A stretch of 64,000 bases of DNA, from contig JAJEKV010000134.1 of assembly GCA_021234155.1 (NCBI GenBank), positions 124,001-188,000 of the forward strand, in the 5' to 3' direction. The position numbers and the translations under genes are program-made. The notes beneath the pieces are model-generated. The model was given only the letters and a program-made list of their open reading frames with translations, had not been told where the DNA came from and did no database searches. Shown here piece by piece: positions 52,618-64,000 of the stretch (within the stretch, counting starts at the first letter, position 1; each line of letters starts with the position of its first letter). The DNA is from Isoetes taiwanensis (Eukaryota > Streptophyta > Lycopodiopsida > Isoetales > Isoetaceae).

Positions 52618-54350
52618 TGTGACGTTCCTGCATAATATATACTAGGAATACGCATATACTACCATGTCACATTACATGTTACTGAGATGACATGTACAAT
52701 GGTAGGAGTCGAACAACTCAACGCATGCATGCCATATAAGCAGCTTGCATGTCGAGAGGCAAAAAATGGTGGCCGCATGACAATACTGTAGGTATGACGG
52801 TGCATGGCGACCATGAGGGGAATTGGTATATTATATAAATGGTATAATACCACCAATGAACCTTAGATATATTATGTTGGTCACATAATATATCTCCTAG
52901 GGGCAAAGACTTCATGTTATTCTAACATGCTAAGTGTGAGCCAAAAGTCCACATGTGTGGCACATGTCTAATTGCATATGTCAAGGGGAGAGGACCTCAT
53001 TCCAAATACCTTTTAAGGTGCTATTTGACCCCACTTACTATATAGCAGGGTAAGGCTCCATTTTCGAGGCCTATATAAGGGTGAGAGCATAAACGCTAAA
53101 CCATTTTAGGTGTTTGGGCTAGTAGGCGGTTAGGGACTTTCTAGAGGTCATTTCAAGCTTTGAAGGGCAGAAATCAGTCTCAGAGCTCGAGTGGAGCTCA
53201 CATATATAAGGCGCTGCCCCAGTAGTGATTTGGGCAATGTATCAGGTTGGCCATAGTTTAGCTTATCAATCCTAGCTTACCAGTATGATTTAAGCTAGGA
53301 AGCATCTATGTTTTAGTGTGAACTGCACTAGCCCTAAAACTTGACTGACTAAGGAACACTAACCCTTGTATTCCTTAAGATTAGAGATGATGTATTAGAA
53401 TTGTTGTTCTATTAAGATGTTAGATGATTATGGTATGATACTCTGTTCTGCACCTCTTGTGTATGGGGGTAAGGGGGGTAGAGACATAGGAGCCATGTGG
53501 AGTATGATCCTAGCAGTTAGACCTCTGTAATTCCCATTACAATGCGCTATGCATAGAGAGCCTGCATGATCGTGGGCCCAGGGCCTTAGCTAGCTTAGAA
53601 TAGGGGACTTGTTCCGATTGCAAAGGGATCCAGGATGTGTATTGTCTACCAGGGGTCCATAGCAAGCTAGGCCTAATATTAAGAGCACTGTATAGGTTTG
53701 ACCCCTCCTAGATGTTGTGTCACCTCGGTGAGGTTAGATTGAGTACAAGCGGGGATGACCTCGTCTATCTAGCTATCTGCAGCAACAAGATGCCTCTTGG
53801 ATGGAGTAGCCCTCCTGCCTCATCGGTCTAGGGGAGATGCATCCCTGGAGTAGCCTTCAGGTTATGTCTCCGACATGCTACAATCGACTGAAGCTTTTCG
53901 ATCTATCTACAAAGTATGCACAGGAGGGGCGGATGGAGTGGACTACCCTTGCCATTGTTCTATGCCAACCAGCTCCAGTATTATACTTGCATCTGTTGTT
54001 ATCTTAAGGCCTAGACCACCAGCCATACATCACAAAGTCAGAACTTGGGTTAGGACCTCCCATATTATTCTATGGTGATATTGTATTTATAATGATGATA
54101 TTATATTGTTGATGGTGCCTCACCCTTGATGATGAGTATTTATTTGATTAATATTGCTTGTGCTTACATTTACATGCTTCCGCAATGAGATCAGCCTGGG
54201 GGTAGACACATCCTTCTTCCACATCGTCTCTAAAGCACCACCAGTAGCCGTTGTCGCGTAAACGTCCTCCTGTCGATCTGCAGGGTCGACATGAGGGGAT
54301 GTCCAGACCATATACGATGGGAGCATCATATAAGGTAGGAGGATGTCACA
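52618..54350 (+). repeat. LTR-F: 3' LTR of a chromovirus-like element
   Basis: Starts TGTGACGTTCC and ends GGATGTCACA, with a TATATAA box at 53072-53078. About 1.73 kb. No second copy is in the window. The flanks (GAGAA before, ATACT after) do not match, as expected if the 5' part has been lost. Short ORFs inside are not genes. Confidence 0.7.
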
Positions 54351-55158
54351 ATACTGAAAGAGGGTTCATTAGATAAGTATGAAATATCGCATTCATGTTG
54401 GATGCCTATTGTAAAGAGACATCAATTTTGTCAATTGCTTTAAAGTAGTGACCTCTTTTTGGCTTGCCATAGGTCAATTGTATTCTCTATCAAACGCATG
54501 ACACAAGGTGGGTAGAAATTATGCATGTACTTCACAGCACATCTAAAATATGTGCTCTTGCTTGTTGTGTTGTTGCAAAACTGGAAAAATAAAGATGTTA
54601 GTCAAATAATGCCTCTCGATGCAGGTCTATTTGAGACTTTCCAGAACAGTTGTAGGGCATTATCTCAAACTCTATTTCCTCTACAGATAAAACATGTCCA
54701 AAGAATGTTATTTAGTATTTACAATGAAATATTGAAGGCTACAAATTATGTTTATGTGTTGATGTCATGCAAGGGAAGCTTTTCATTCATGTAATGCAAC
54801 TAATGCTTTTTGTTGTAGTTACTTAAAACACAGATTATTCCATTTTAAGTTACCGATTTGGATGCTGCAATGTGCATTTTGTGGGTTTATCACCTAACTG
54901 CAGTAAACAAATCATTGATATAGATTTCCAAACCTTGCTTCTTAGACTATGCTCTGCTAAGAACTATCACTATTAATTATTGATCTGGACAACGCAGTCA
55001 TAAATCACTCTCTGCATTTAAACTGCGAATATTGAAGACTCCCTTTACATTGCCTGTCATTTGTGAAGCATTTGATTCCAGCAAATAGATTCAAATCAGA
55101 TCTTTCTTAAAGTTCCATGACTATCAGAGATGTGATTTTAAGCATCACCCTTACCTTC
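54351..55158. other. AT-rich sequence, no supported gene
   Basis: One 89-codon plus-strand frame at 54525-54794 has no recognisable motif. It may be an eroded exon, but I cannot support a product. Confidence 0.4.
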
Positions 55159-55326
<168 letters not shown>

Positions 55327-55514
55327 AAAGTTATTGCATTCGCTGCAACGTTTCTTGCATTGCTATGTAGTTGCAAGTTAGACATCAAATTCATTGCAAA
55401 GGTTTCTCATTTGGTTGAATGTATCATTAGTAACACGTCATCATTTTTGTGTTAATATCTATGAAGTTATACACGTCTAATTCTTGTACATTTAGAAGTT
55501 TTGCATCTTTATGA

Positions 55515-55574
55515 AAGCCCAAAATCCTTGATAATATTTTGGATAAGCCCAAAATCCTTGATAATATTTTGGAT
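55515..55574. repeat. 30-bp tandem duplication
   Basis: AAGCCCAAAATCCTTGATAA plus ATATTTTGGAT-type remainder occurs twice in direct succession. Confidence 0.92.
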
Positions 55575-57239
55575 TAACATGAGGAATGACTTTTTTAGGC
55601 ACATACTTACAACAACCATCTACTCACCAACATTGCAACGTACCACATTATTGCCCTGACAATTTAAGGCATCCTTAATTTTGTGCCCTTACATATTGTT
55701 ATTTCTAACAAATAATTGTCCAGACATTATTATTTCGGTGCACATCCTTTAAAGTTCTACTTTGGAGTAACAAACAGATTATGCGACTGATAATGGGCCG
55801 GCGATGGCGGTCGTCTTCTTGGCAAAAACCTAGGGGCCAGTTATGGCCGACCCTTCCTTGGTGAATCAAGACTGCCCCAGATGCTGGAGGGCAGTTAGGG
55901 ATCTGTGCTACTGAAGGTTGGGCTATTTGAACCATTCTTGCAGTTGAAGTCTTTTTCTTTTTGTTCCCTTTCGTGCAAAAACCAGGGAACCTTCCTTCCA
56001 TTTCTTTTAGCTTCTAATCTTTGATAACAGTTTAGAGGCTCTGCGGTTCTTCGCAAGGCGAGTGCGCTTGGTATTTCTGCTTCTTGCTTATGCATTTGCC
56101 ATAGGTTTCCAGCTATGGGGTTGTGCCTCAGGTTAGTTTCAGATTTAAAGTGGTCTTTGCTTTTACGCCCATTGATCTCGTTCTTGTCGACTCCCCTAGT
56201 GCGGGTTGGGAGAAGGGATCGCGAGATTCCGTGAAAAATGATATAAACATGAGCCTATATATGCGTTGACATAAGAAGAAGGAACCACTCTTTAAGTACA
56301 GTCTCCAGCGAATAATTTTCGGAAGGGATCTTCAAGATTATCTTGTGTTAGACTGGAAACAACTGCTGGCTCCCTGTAGTATTATGACAGCTAAGAAGAA
56401 GACGATGTTGGTATCTATAGTACTATTCTGTAACCTTTTTCTTTATGTTGGTGCTAGTATTTGCAAGAGCTAGACCTTTTGACAGAAGATGGGCCTTTCT
56501 GCATTTCTGTTACAAATGTTTCAAAGACCTTGTGGTTGTTTGTCTTAACAATTAGCAGGGCCCGTGCTTCCCTTTCCCAGCAAGGGGTGGCTTGTGAATT
56601 GGTAGTTTGTAGGAATGGGACAGTTCAAAAGCCATTGACTTCTAGTGGGCGGGAGATCCTAAAAAGGTTAATTTCTTGGTCTTGCAGGAAGACAAGGCCT
56701 GCATGGCTAGATGCAAATGGGTTAGGCGTGGGTCATGATTATAGCGATGGTGTTCCTTTTGGTTTGCTTCGTGAGAAGAAGATCGAGTGCCTCATTGCAT
56801 GAGGCACCCCCTTTAATATTGCTGCAGCAGTTGATGGGATCAACATTATCTTCGGCGGGGAGTGTAAAGAGGATCCTGCCTCTAGTGTGGCAGCTGACCA
56901 GTGCGTTTGGCTACTCCCTTTCTTGCTGCTGGTAATCTCAAGTCTGGTTTCTTTGCTATATCTGAGGGCCTATTTTTTAGCATTTACTCAATCTTATGTG
57001 TTGCAAGATCGGCCTATCATATGCATTTCTAACTCTACTTTAACAAGGCATTTCTAACCCTAATGTTTCTGTCGGATATGCTCATGTAATCTAGATCTTT
57101 CAAATCTGAACAGCTATATTTTCACAGTGCAAAAAACAAGTTCATAGTAGACAACCATCCCTTGATCTATCCCAGATCTTGTAATCAGCTTAAACCATGC
57201 TTATTGCAAGCATACTAAAATTATCCACTTATTATTTAC
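55575..57239. other. Unassigned sequence, no supported gene
   Basis: Open frames of 98 codons (minus, 55705-56001) and 113 codons (plus, 56461-56802) have no motif that I recognise. GC content is a little higher than in neighbouring AT-rich parts, so an eroded gene is possible. Confidence 0.4.
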
Positions 57240-58090
57240 TTAAAAATCATTAGATCTGAGTCTAGATTTGGCATAAGTAAAAGGAAGAAATCCAAATCCT
57301 GAATGATCTTCGATCTTTGGAGAGCTCCCAAGTGCAAAGATGGGTTTGTTGCTGCCTTCATAGGATCTGGTTCCTTGTAACGGGCCCATGGTAGACTGCT
57401 CGAGTACTCGATCCTTGAATGTGCCTGTGGGGCATTCCCGAGACACCGACATAAATGGGTAGAAGCAACTACTCATAAACGTCTAGACGGTTTTGCCCAG
57501 TTGGTTAAGGGCATGTCGGTTAGGAACGTCACAGTTGGTATCAGAGCAGGTCTCGAGTTCGAGTCTCCATGGGCGCCTGTACGGATAAGTAATTTGCAAA
57601 GACTTGGTAATCATTGTGACATGGTATAGCCTTGGATGCTCGAGGACGAGCATAGTTCTAGTGGGAGAGACTGTAACGGGCCCATGGTAGACTGCTCGAG
57701 TACTCGATCCTTGAATGTGCCTGTGGGGCATTCCCGAGACACTGACATAAATGGGTAGAAGCGACTACTCATAAACGTCTAGACGGTTTTGCCCAGTTGG
57801 TTAAGGGCATGTCGGTTAGGAACGTCACATTCCTTGTGAGATATCTCAGACTCTTTGTTTTTAGCATTTTGTCTCATGCTTTCAACAGCCTTGATGCTTG
57901 CACTCCCCTCCTTAATATTGGTATTACTTACATCTTTCCCTCCACTTGTAGAATTCTTGCTGATATCTTGCACAGGCTCTTTAGCAGCCCTTCTAAAATC
58001 AAACAATTTTTTGTTCTTGGGCCCTGCTTCTCTTTCAAATTCCAGCCTCTTCTTAGTGGCCATGTTCAAATCACCTTTCTTCCTATCCAT
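57240..58090 (-). pseudogene. Unknown lysine-rich ORF interrupted by a TRIM
   Basis: From the ATG at 58090 the minus frame encodes a basic, Ser/Lys/Asn-rich peptide (M-D-R-K-K-G-D-L-N-M, L-F-D-F-R-R-A-A-K-E) until the TRIM at 57829. Removing the TRIM and one TTCCT gives an open continuation through 57240 (about 45 codons). I do not recognise the protein. An internal or first exon of a host gene is plausible because both sides of the insertion stay open, but composition bias could also explain this. Confidence 0.35.
57376..57829 (+). mobile_element. Complete TRIM element (454 bp)
   Basis: Two 158-bp LTRs (57376-57533 and 57672-57829), nearly identical, start TGTAACGGGCC and end AACGTCACA. The 138-bp interior starts, after GT, with TGGTATCAGAGC (57536-57547), complementary to the 3' end of initiator tRNA-Met. 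It ends with the purine tract AGTGGGAGAGAC directly before the second LTR. The 5-bp TTCCT is duplicated on both sides (57371-57375, 57830-57834). There is no coding capacity. All hallmarks of a terminal-repeat retrotransposon in miniature are present; the LTR pair differs at only a few positions, so the insertion is recent. Confidence 0.96.
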
Positions 58091-58797
58091 TAACCAGCAA
58101 TTAAACCTGATACATCATCTTTCAATTATAGAGACAGAAGCAATGCAAATGCTATCTGATTGAGTCGCCCTGCCCATATTTATATTCGGATAGGGCGTGT
58201 ACTTAATCTGTCCCCTTTTACCTTTGGTTGTGTTCTTAAACTTCCAGTACATTTGTCAAAAAACAATATAAGAACATACTTATCATGGTTTCGTAAGCAG
58301 CCATTGACAGACTGTGGGTACACTCCCATTTGTAGCCATTCCCTGTTACTGGCCACTATAGATGACGGCCATGCATAACCCTAAACATACTTTTAAAAAT
58401 TCTGATAAATCATCAAGGTAGCTTTACCCTTTTTTTGTTTTTTCTTTATTTGGAGAAACCTTAATTACATATTTCCCCTAAGCACATGGCAATATTTGAC
58501 TTATCTTGCTTGTTTAAGTCTATGTCTTCAATTATTACTTCCATTCTAAGAAATGTCCTTTAAAAAAAACAAAATCGGTTTTTTTTTTTTCGAAGTTTAA
58601 ATAGCTATTTAAAAAAAAAAAAAAAAGTTTTTCCTTTTTTTGAATTTTGGGTATAAGTTTAAAACCTCGGTTTTGCTTAGCGAAAAAATTCAAAATTTTA
58701 AATTTGGCGAAGTTTAAACCCTCTGTTTAAACCGGCGAAAAATTTTCGACGCCGGAATTTTTTTTTTGCCGTATTTTTAACGTATTATACTTCAAAT
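58091..58797. other. AT-rich, homopolymer-rich sequence
   Basis: Long A and T runs between 58560 and 58770. Phrases such as AAGTTTAAA and AAAACCTCGGTTTTGC recur with variation, suggesting eroded tandem DNA. No gene is seen. Confidence 0.55.
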
Positions 58798-59623
58798 TTG
58801 TGGCGTATCATTCGAATAATATGTAGTGAGTATAAAACATATACAGTATTGAACCTATCCCTGTATGCAATACAGTGGCTATCATCAGATTCTCCAGGAG
58901 TTAAAATGTGGAAAGAGGATGAATATGGTCAACAAATGCTACCAAGCGGTGTGCCACAGAATATTCCTCCGAGAACAACATTGAAAGATCTTCCCGGATT
59001 GAAGGATAGCATCAAGAAATACATCTCCTTATAGAAGGACATATGTAACAATCATGAAACTAGCTTGTTTGCAAGGCAATACATGGCAAGTGTTGAGTAC
59101 TGAAGCCAACTCCTTATCTCTTTGGAGGATGTTGCTCCCCGACGTCCTCAAAGCGATGCATTTTGGCCACAAACAAGACAAGCTCCTCCAGAACAAGTTG
59201 CATTTGTTCTAGAGATCGATGTATCTGCATTGGTTATGCGACATTTACCTTCTCATTGTGACCCTTAAGATGGGCATCCAAATTGTCTCTTGAAGAGTAC
59301 ATGTGACAAAGGGTATGTTTGTTCTAGTCAAACCTGGACATGACAACACTACCACTTGGTTAGGATATGCAGAGGAGAATGGTGTTCTTGATCCAGAATC
59401 TAAATATTTTGGCCATATTTATATATCTTGGTGGAAGCCTACTGGAGGGGACTACGCAGACTGCTTAACTAAGCATTGGTGGCCTAATCCTTTCGATTCT
59501 TCAAGGTACGAAAATTTAAATGCTATTCATTATGCTTGGGATGCCAATGGCAAGAGACCGAAAACTGCCCAAATTCCAAAATATGTTGTAGACATGTGGA
59601 AAGACATAGCACATTCATCTTAA
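58798..59623 (+). pseudogene. DUF7869-type transposase-like protein, C-terminal region (second locus)
   Basis: The first frame (58798-59034) carries W-L-S-S-D-S-P-G-V-K-M-W-K, L-P-S-G-V-P and L-K-D-L-P-G-L-K-D, the type of tail I associate with DUF7869 proteins. After a TAG at 59032 and three more stops, the frame from 59303 reads G-M-F-V-L-V-K-P...W-L-G-Y-A, H-I-Y-I-S-W-W-K-P and Y-A-W-D-A-N-G-K, ending in TAA at 59623. FVLV...W.G.A...WWKP resembles a small chromatin- or RNA-binding beta-barrel, by inference only. Plus strand, so it is a different copy from the minus-strand relics. Confidence 0.5.
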
Positions 59624-62600
59624 TACATGAGATCTTGTATTGTTACTATATATATCTTATTCATCTTAATACACTAACTATAACTTAGATCACCCATAAA
59701 TGCTTACATCTTTAATAACTGCATAATACAGTTATAGCATACATTTATTTACTCATCATGCATAATATTCTTATAGTATACAAGATTCATAGATTATAGG
59801 CATTGGTGATATTATCAAGCTCATAAGCGTCGCACTCTGGAACCCAAACAAGATGGATAACAACACGGTACTCGCCGGGGGAATCTCTCTCTCAATCCTC
59901 TGCTATATCATCCAGCTAGGGATCAAGGATGATACCTCTTTGCTTGCATGCATATAAATCTTTGAAGCTCATCAAGTAATGGAGTCGAGGTATTCAGCAC
60001 GAGGAGGTAATTGCGACCTCTCAATAACTCTAGCAGGACGTCGAGACACAACAAATGAATGCCTTATGCCATCGAATGTAGATGCACTTATACCCATACA
60101 ATTATTGATATCCACTGCAGCAACATTATTGGGTATATACGAGTATCATATGTACTATGTATATGATTTGTTATATCACGTCCAATAATTTCTATGCATA
60201 TACCATCAATAAATTTGGTGGGTATAACTATGCATCAAATTGTCGAGTCCATGAACATTGGTCTAGCTATGGAGGTGATTCCATTACTTGCAAGATGAAC
60301 CATGATCTTGCAGTGCCGTGAGCGAGGTATAGTGCTTGAAGATAGGATGGCCACTGTTGCTATCAATCCTCCCCGCCATTATCCTGATCTCTTTGATGTT
60401 ATCATCCATCTTATATGGAATCGAGAGCATCAATAATTGTTCATGCTCAAAAGGATCTCTGGAGCGCATGGTGACGATGATTCTGAAGAGTAATAGTACT
60501 TGTAATCTTGTTGTAATCTGGTTGTGTTAGTATACAACAGGTATACATAATCTTTTGTAATACACATAATCGTACTATAAGTATAGAGGTAATACATAAC
60601 CCTTTGAGATATACTATATAAAAATTATTCCAACTTGTCTTGTATATTCCAAATTTAATGAAACTCTGCTTATATCCAACTGACCTGATGTTGGCAGCCA
60701 TGAAATGATGTATATTCTGAAGAAGGCTGGCCCAAAAATATAAGAACCTTACACCCGATATCTTAGCTCTCCCTTGATAAAGGACATTCGTAGCTCTCCT
60801 TTGATATCTGTAATACATGCATGCACTTGTCACTACATGCTAAGCATTATGAAGTAGCTAATATTCTTCTCTTCAAATATAGATCATCTTCTATCAGTTA
60901 GCTATTGTACTTTGAATATGCTATATCTCCAAAATATACACTTTGAAAGCTCAAAATGCCAAGAATGTTGAAAACCTTTACATAAAATAGTCTAGCATAC
61001 TTTAAAGAATGAATGTGATCTTTCAATTATGGGACTCTACTCAAATGGCATCTCAAAAAGGAATGAGAAACGGAAGCATGAAATGATATAACGGAAGACT
61101 GGAAAATAGAAACATTGAACTGTACTTACTCTAGCCATGACTATTCTTCTGCAGTGTCGACTGACTTCACCTTGCACCCATAAATTTGATGGATAGTCTG
61201 AAAAAGGCTGGCCCAAAATTGTAAGAACCTTACTATCACTTGAAATACGCTGACACCATTCACATAAAAAGGTAATCAATTTGATATATCTAAGGCATTT
61301 AATATCGTACGGAAGCATATTTTTTATGCTTATTAGCACTTGTCACGCCAAACATCCCATGCGGCTGTCAGATACACCCATCCTACGACTCCTATATGGC
61401 CAACATGCCACCACTCCAAATACATTTAGAAATGATTGGTCGCGGTGTATTTGTAATCAGATACCTATGATTTACGATGGTTGCCAATCCTGTCGACACA
61501 GGAAATCGAACATCCATAAAAGAAAAATAAAACCTTTTTGAGCAGTCCTCTAACCAACATCTCTAACACCTTTACATGCTTGAGAAGGGAGATAATTTCC
61601 TACCCTTTTTCTTTATACTCCTACTCCCCTTTTACATCAATGGCATAGGACCATGGTTTATCCCATAGTATTCATTTCCCCTTGAATCCCTCAATCATTT
61701 TTATGTTTATATGAATGTTCACAACTTGATTGCATCAAAGGGGCAGGTACATGCATAGTTTTCTGGAACCAAACAATCTTTGGTTACTAAAAAGGGATAA
61801 TAAAGTGGCAGCTAGATCTCTAACCAAGCATATGATTCCATGCTATAACAACAGAGCTCTTGCACCTGGTACTCAAAGACATTCAAGCAAAATGCACACA
61901 TAGGCTTCAAGAGTCGCAGTTGAGTTGAGTTGTCTTGTATTAGAAACATTAGATATGGAAAAATGAAGCTACCAACTCTTAGTTAAATGTTTTTTTGGCT
62001 CAATAGTAAACATAACACCAAATCAATGCAGACCTGTTAATAAACGCAATGCAAGTCTCTGCCAGGCTCCAGTCTTTCTAATCGAGGGAGTGAAAAAAAA
62101 TAGATGAATCTGTGTCAAGAATGTAAAGATGGGTCGTTAATGCTGAAACCTGGCAAGAGATGGAGCTCTGAAGCAGAATGAGACTTCCCATGCGTCAATC
62201 ATATGCAACCATTGCCAAATCATATGTGTCCTCAATTGCCAGGAGGACAATTTGAACTAAGCATTCAATACTGGAGGTTTACACGATAAAATAATCCCGC
62301 AAAAGGAACACCCAACCCAAGAATCAAATGGCCCAGCTCAAGAATCAGACGACTTAGTGATTCGCCAAGATGAGGGAGCAAAAATTCGATTGACTTGCAA
62401 GAGTAAGAAATTCGTAGGAAGGAGGGACATAATTATCTTAGCCAATTCAAATTGGCATTGAATGCCGGCAACTAGCATCTTGCAAGAGGAACCTTTATCA
62501 AGCGGGAAGGGAACGTCGCATGCATCTACGAGCCTGCCGAGTTGACCCTCCTGGCAACTCGGGATCTTGTCAAACTTCTATAATTCTAGGTTGATAATAC

Positions 62601-64000
62601 TGGTGAAGAATTAAATCTTCCTTTCAATTGAACTTACTTACTCCAAATTCAATGAACAAATGTTTATAAACTCAATATAATCAGGTAAGGTCAACATCCA
62701 ATAAATCAACATTCTCGATAGAGATAACATCCAACTCTAGCAATTCGACCCTAGAATCTTCTCGCTCAACCACGAGCCACAACTGCACTGCTACCGTTAG
62801 CTTGACCACCGCCTTTTGCTCATTCATCGCACATATGCACTCACCGGGTTAGTCCTCGTGACTAAGTGGGATCCCCACGTGCCCATTTGCATGCATGGAA
62901 ATACTCTCAAAATCTTGGGTAAGCACAAACACAGAGACGGAAAATCCTACGTGAGCACAGTGCTAAGACAATGACAACCTAATGCAAAGGAATATAACAC
63001 ATGAGCAACAAAAGCAAAGAACATAGCCAAAATACCAAATCATCATAAACATAGCTCCGGGACAATGGGAAGCTCAGCCAGCCTATACACAGCCCCCAGT
63101 TAAAGATGTTGTCCACCCAAATTTTACATTCCAAGCCCTCAGAAGGGTGGTGGAGTGAACCTCGTATCGCGATACCCTCTCAAACCCCCACGCCCCGCAA
63201 TGGAGGACCTCTTACCATGGGAGTTCACAAGAGTTGAGTGACGTAGCAATCCCTGCCAGGAGAACTACGCCCGGTGTCACAGAGTACAAGAATACAACAT
63301 AGAACATAGAAACATGAGTCATACCGGAGCAACCCAGGCCACCAAACCTGGAAGTCCGACCCCGGAGGATCCAAGTACATAACAAAATACCAAGACAATA
63401 GTGAGACAATGCAAAGACCAAGACATGTGAAGTTCATTAGAATATTTCTTATACTTGTGCCTAGATCATACCGTTGCCGAGGTTGCCCATACCTATTGAA
63501 GTAGCTTTCCCAATGAACCCTACAATGACATAGAAGTATATCTCATACTTAGCATTTTCACAATACTTACAGCTTATGCTAAGGCGATTCCCCCCATTAA
63601 GGAATGCAACTCCACATTAGCTTCTGATAAATCCGTTGGTCATAGTAACTTACCATACTTCTTACATATAATTCTCATCCAATACCATGTCGAAGTAGCT
63701 AAACTTACTGACACGAGTGATGATCACAATCTAATCACGTCGATGAAGTCGCAAGCATGGCTATCATTGATGTAGCTCCGATGCCTACGTACTTTGCTGA
63801 ACAAGGAAAGATACTACCAATCCACACAATGCAATACTTGCCTCATAACCATTCTCCAATGGGGATAATCCATTAGCTATGATGCCTTTGATAAAATACA
63901 ATGCAACAACTTAGAAACTTACATGTATACACTTAGACTAACAGTGCTCCACGCCATAGCCTCATCTGGACACTCCATATACCTCATATTGCTCTCCCGG
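59624..64000. other. Long AT-rich stretch with no supported gene
   Basis: Both strands have only short frames without motifs. Two related phrases, AAGGCTGGCCCAAAA followed by TAAGAACCTTAC, occur near 60724 and 61205, pointing to a dispersed or locally duplicated repeat of about 40 bp or more. From about 62,870 to 63,420 the sequence is less AT-rich and resembles LTR-type non-coding DNA, but I found no paired LTR. It probably continues beyond the window. Confidence 0.45.

Overview
The window is plant nuclear DNA, almost certainly from a repeat-rich non-seed land plant; a fern is my best guess. Plant evidence: a UDP-glycosyltransferase fragment with a full 44-residue PSPG box, Ty3/gypsy LTR retrotransposons, a TRIM element with an initiator-Met tRNA primer site, and a plant tRNA-Gly(GCC)-like sequence. 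Pointers away from seed plants are weaker: relics of DUF7869-type transposase-like genes, LINEs with a YADD box, and a FAD-linked oxidase of the fungal GGYVQGGGHS type. No intact single-copy host gene is visible. The long uninterrupted reading frames belong to mobile elements, and the host-like genes are broken.

Layout. (1) 1-22,040: a minus-strand DUF7869-type gene relic is split by LTR-A (1,081-21,461, TSD ATTTG). LTR-A has 1.94-kb LTRs and degenerate but readable gag-pol. Its 5' LTR is itself split by a second LTR element, LTR-D (2,254-12,394). (2) 22,041-26,001: a YADD-type LINE followed by the 3' part of an L1-type LINE with a zf-RVT domain and poly-A tail. (3) 26,002-48,665: two near-identical LTR-B repeats, flanked by AAAAT on both sides, bracket 22 kb. 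Inside are an inverted repeat, poly-A retroposed DNA, a FAD-oxidase pseudogene split by a LINE and by a TA-flanked TIR element (the LINE carries a second TA-flanked TIR element), a palindrome cluster, a UGT pseudogene and a tRNA-Gly-like primer site. (4) 49,095-50,941: a LINE 3' end followed by the N-terminal half of a DUF8039/DUF7869-like gene on the minus strand. (5) 50,942-59,623: GCGCCATT-rich inverted repeats, a charged low-complexity ORF, a chromovirus-like 3' LTR, an (AAT)n microsatellite, a complete 454-bp TRIM inside an open frame, and a second DUF7869-like C-terminal relic. (6) 59,624-64,000: AT-rich DNA with no gene I can support.

The most unusual signal is the domain order of LTR-A: protease, archaeal-type RNase H, reverse transcriptase, degraded standard RNase H, integrase. 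The extra RNase H keeps its D-E-D-D residues and lies upstream of the reverse transcriptase, whereas the plant dual-RNase-H (Tat/Ogre) elements I know carry it downstream. LTR-A and LTR-B also share a hairpin at the LTR 5' terminus and a second hairpin at a fixed distance before the 3' LTR, the latter with one compensatory base-pair change.

The nesting gives a relative order of events. The DUF7869 gene predates LTR-A, which predates LTR-D. The FAD oxidase predates the LINE, which predates the 4.1-kb TIR element. All coordinates come from reading by eye; domain names rest on motif recognition, without database searches.
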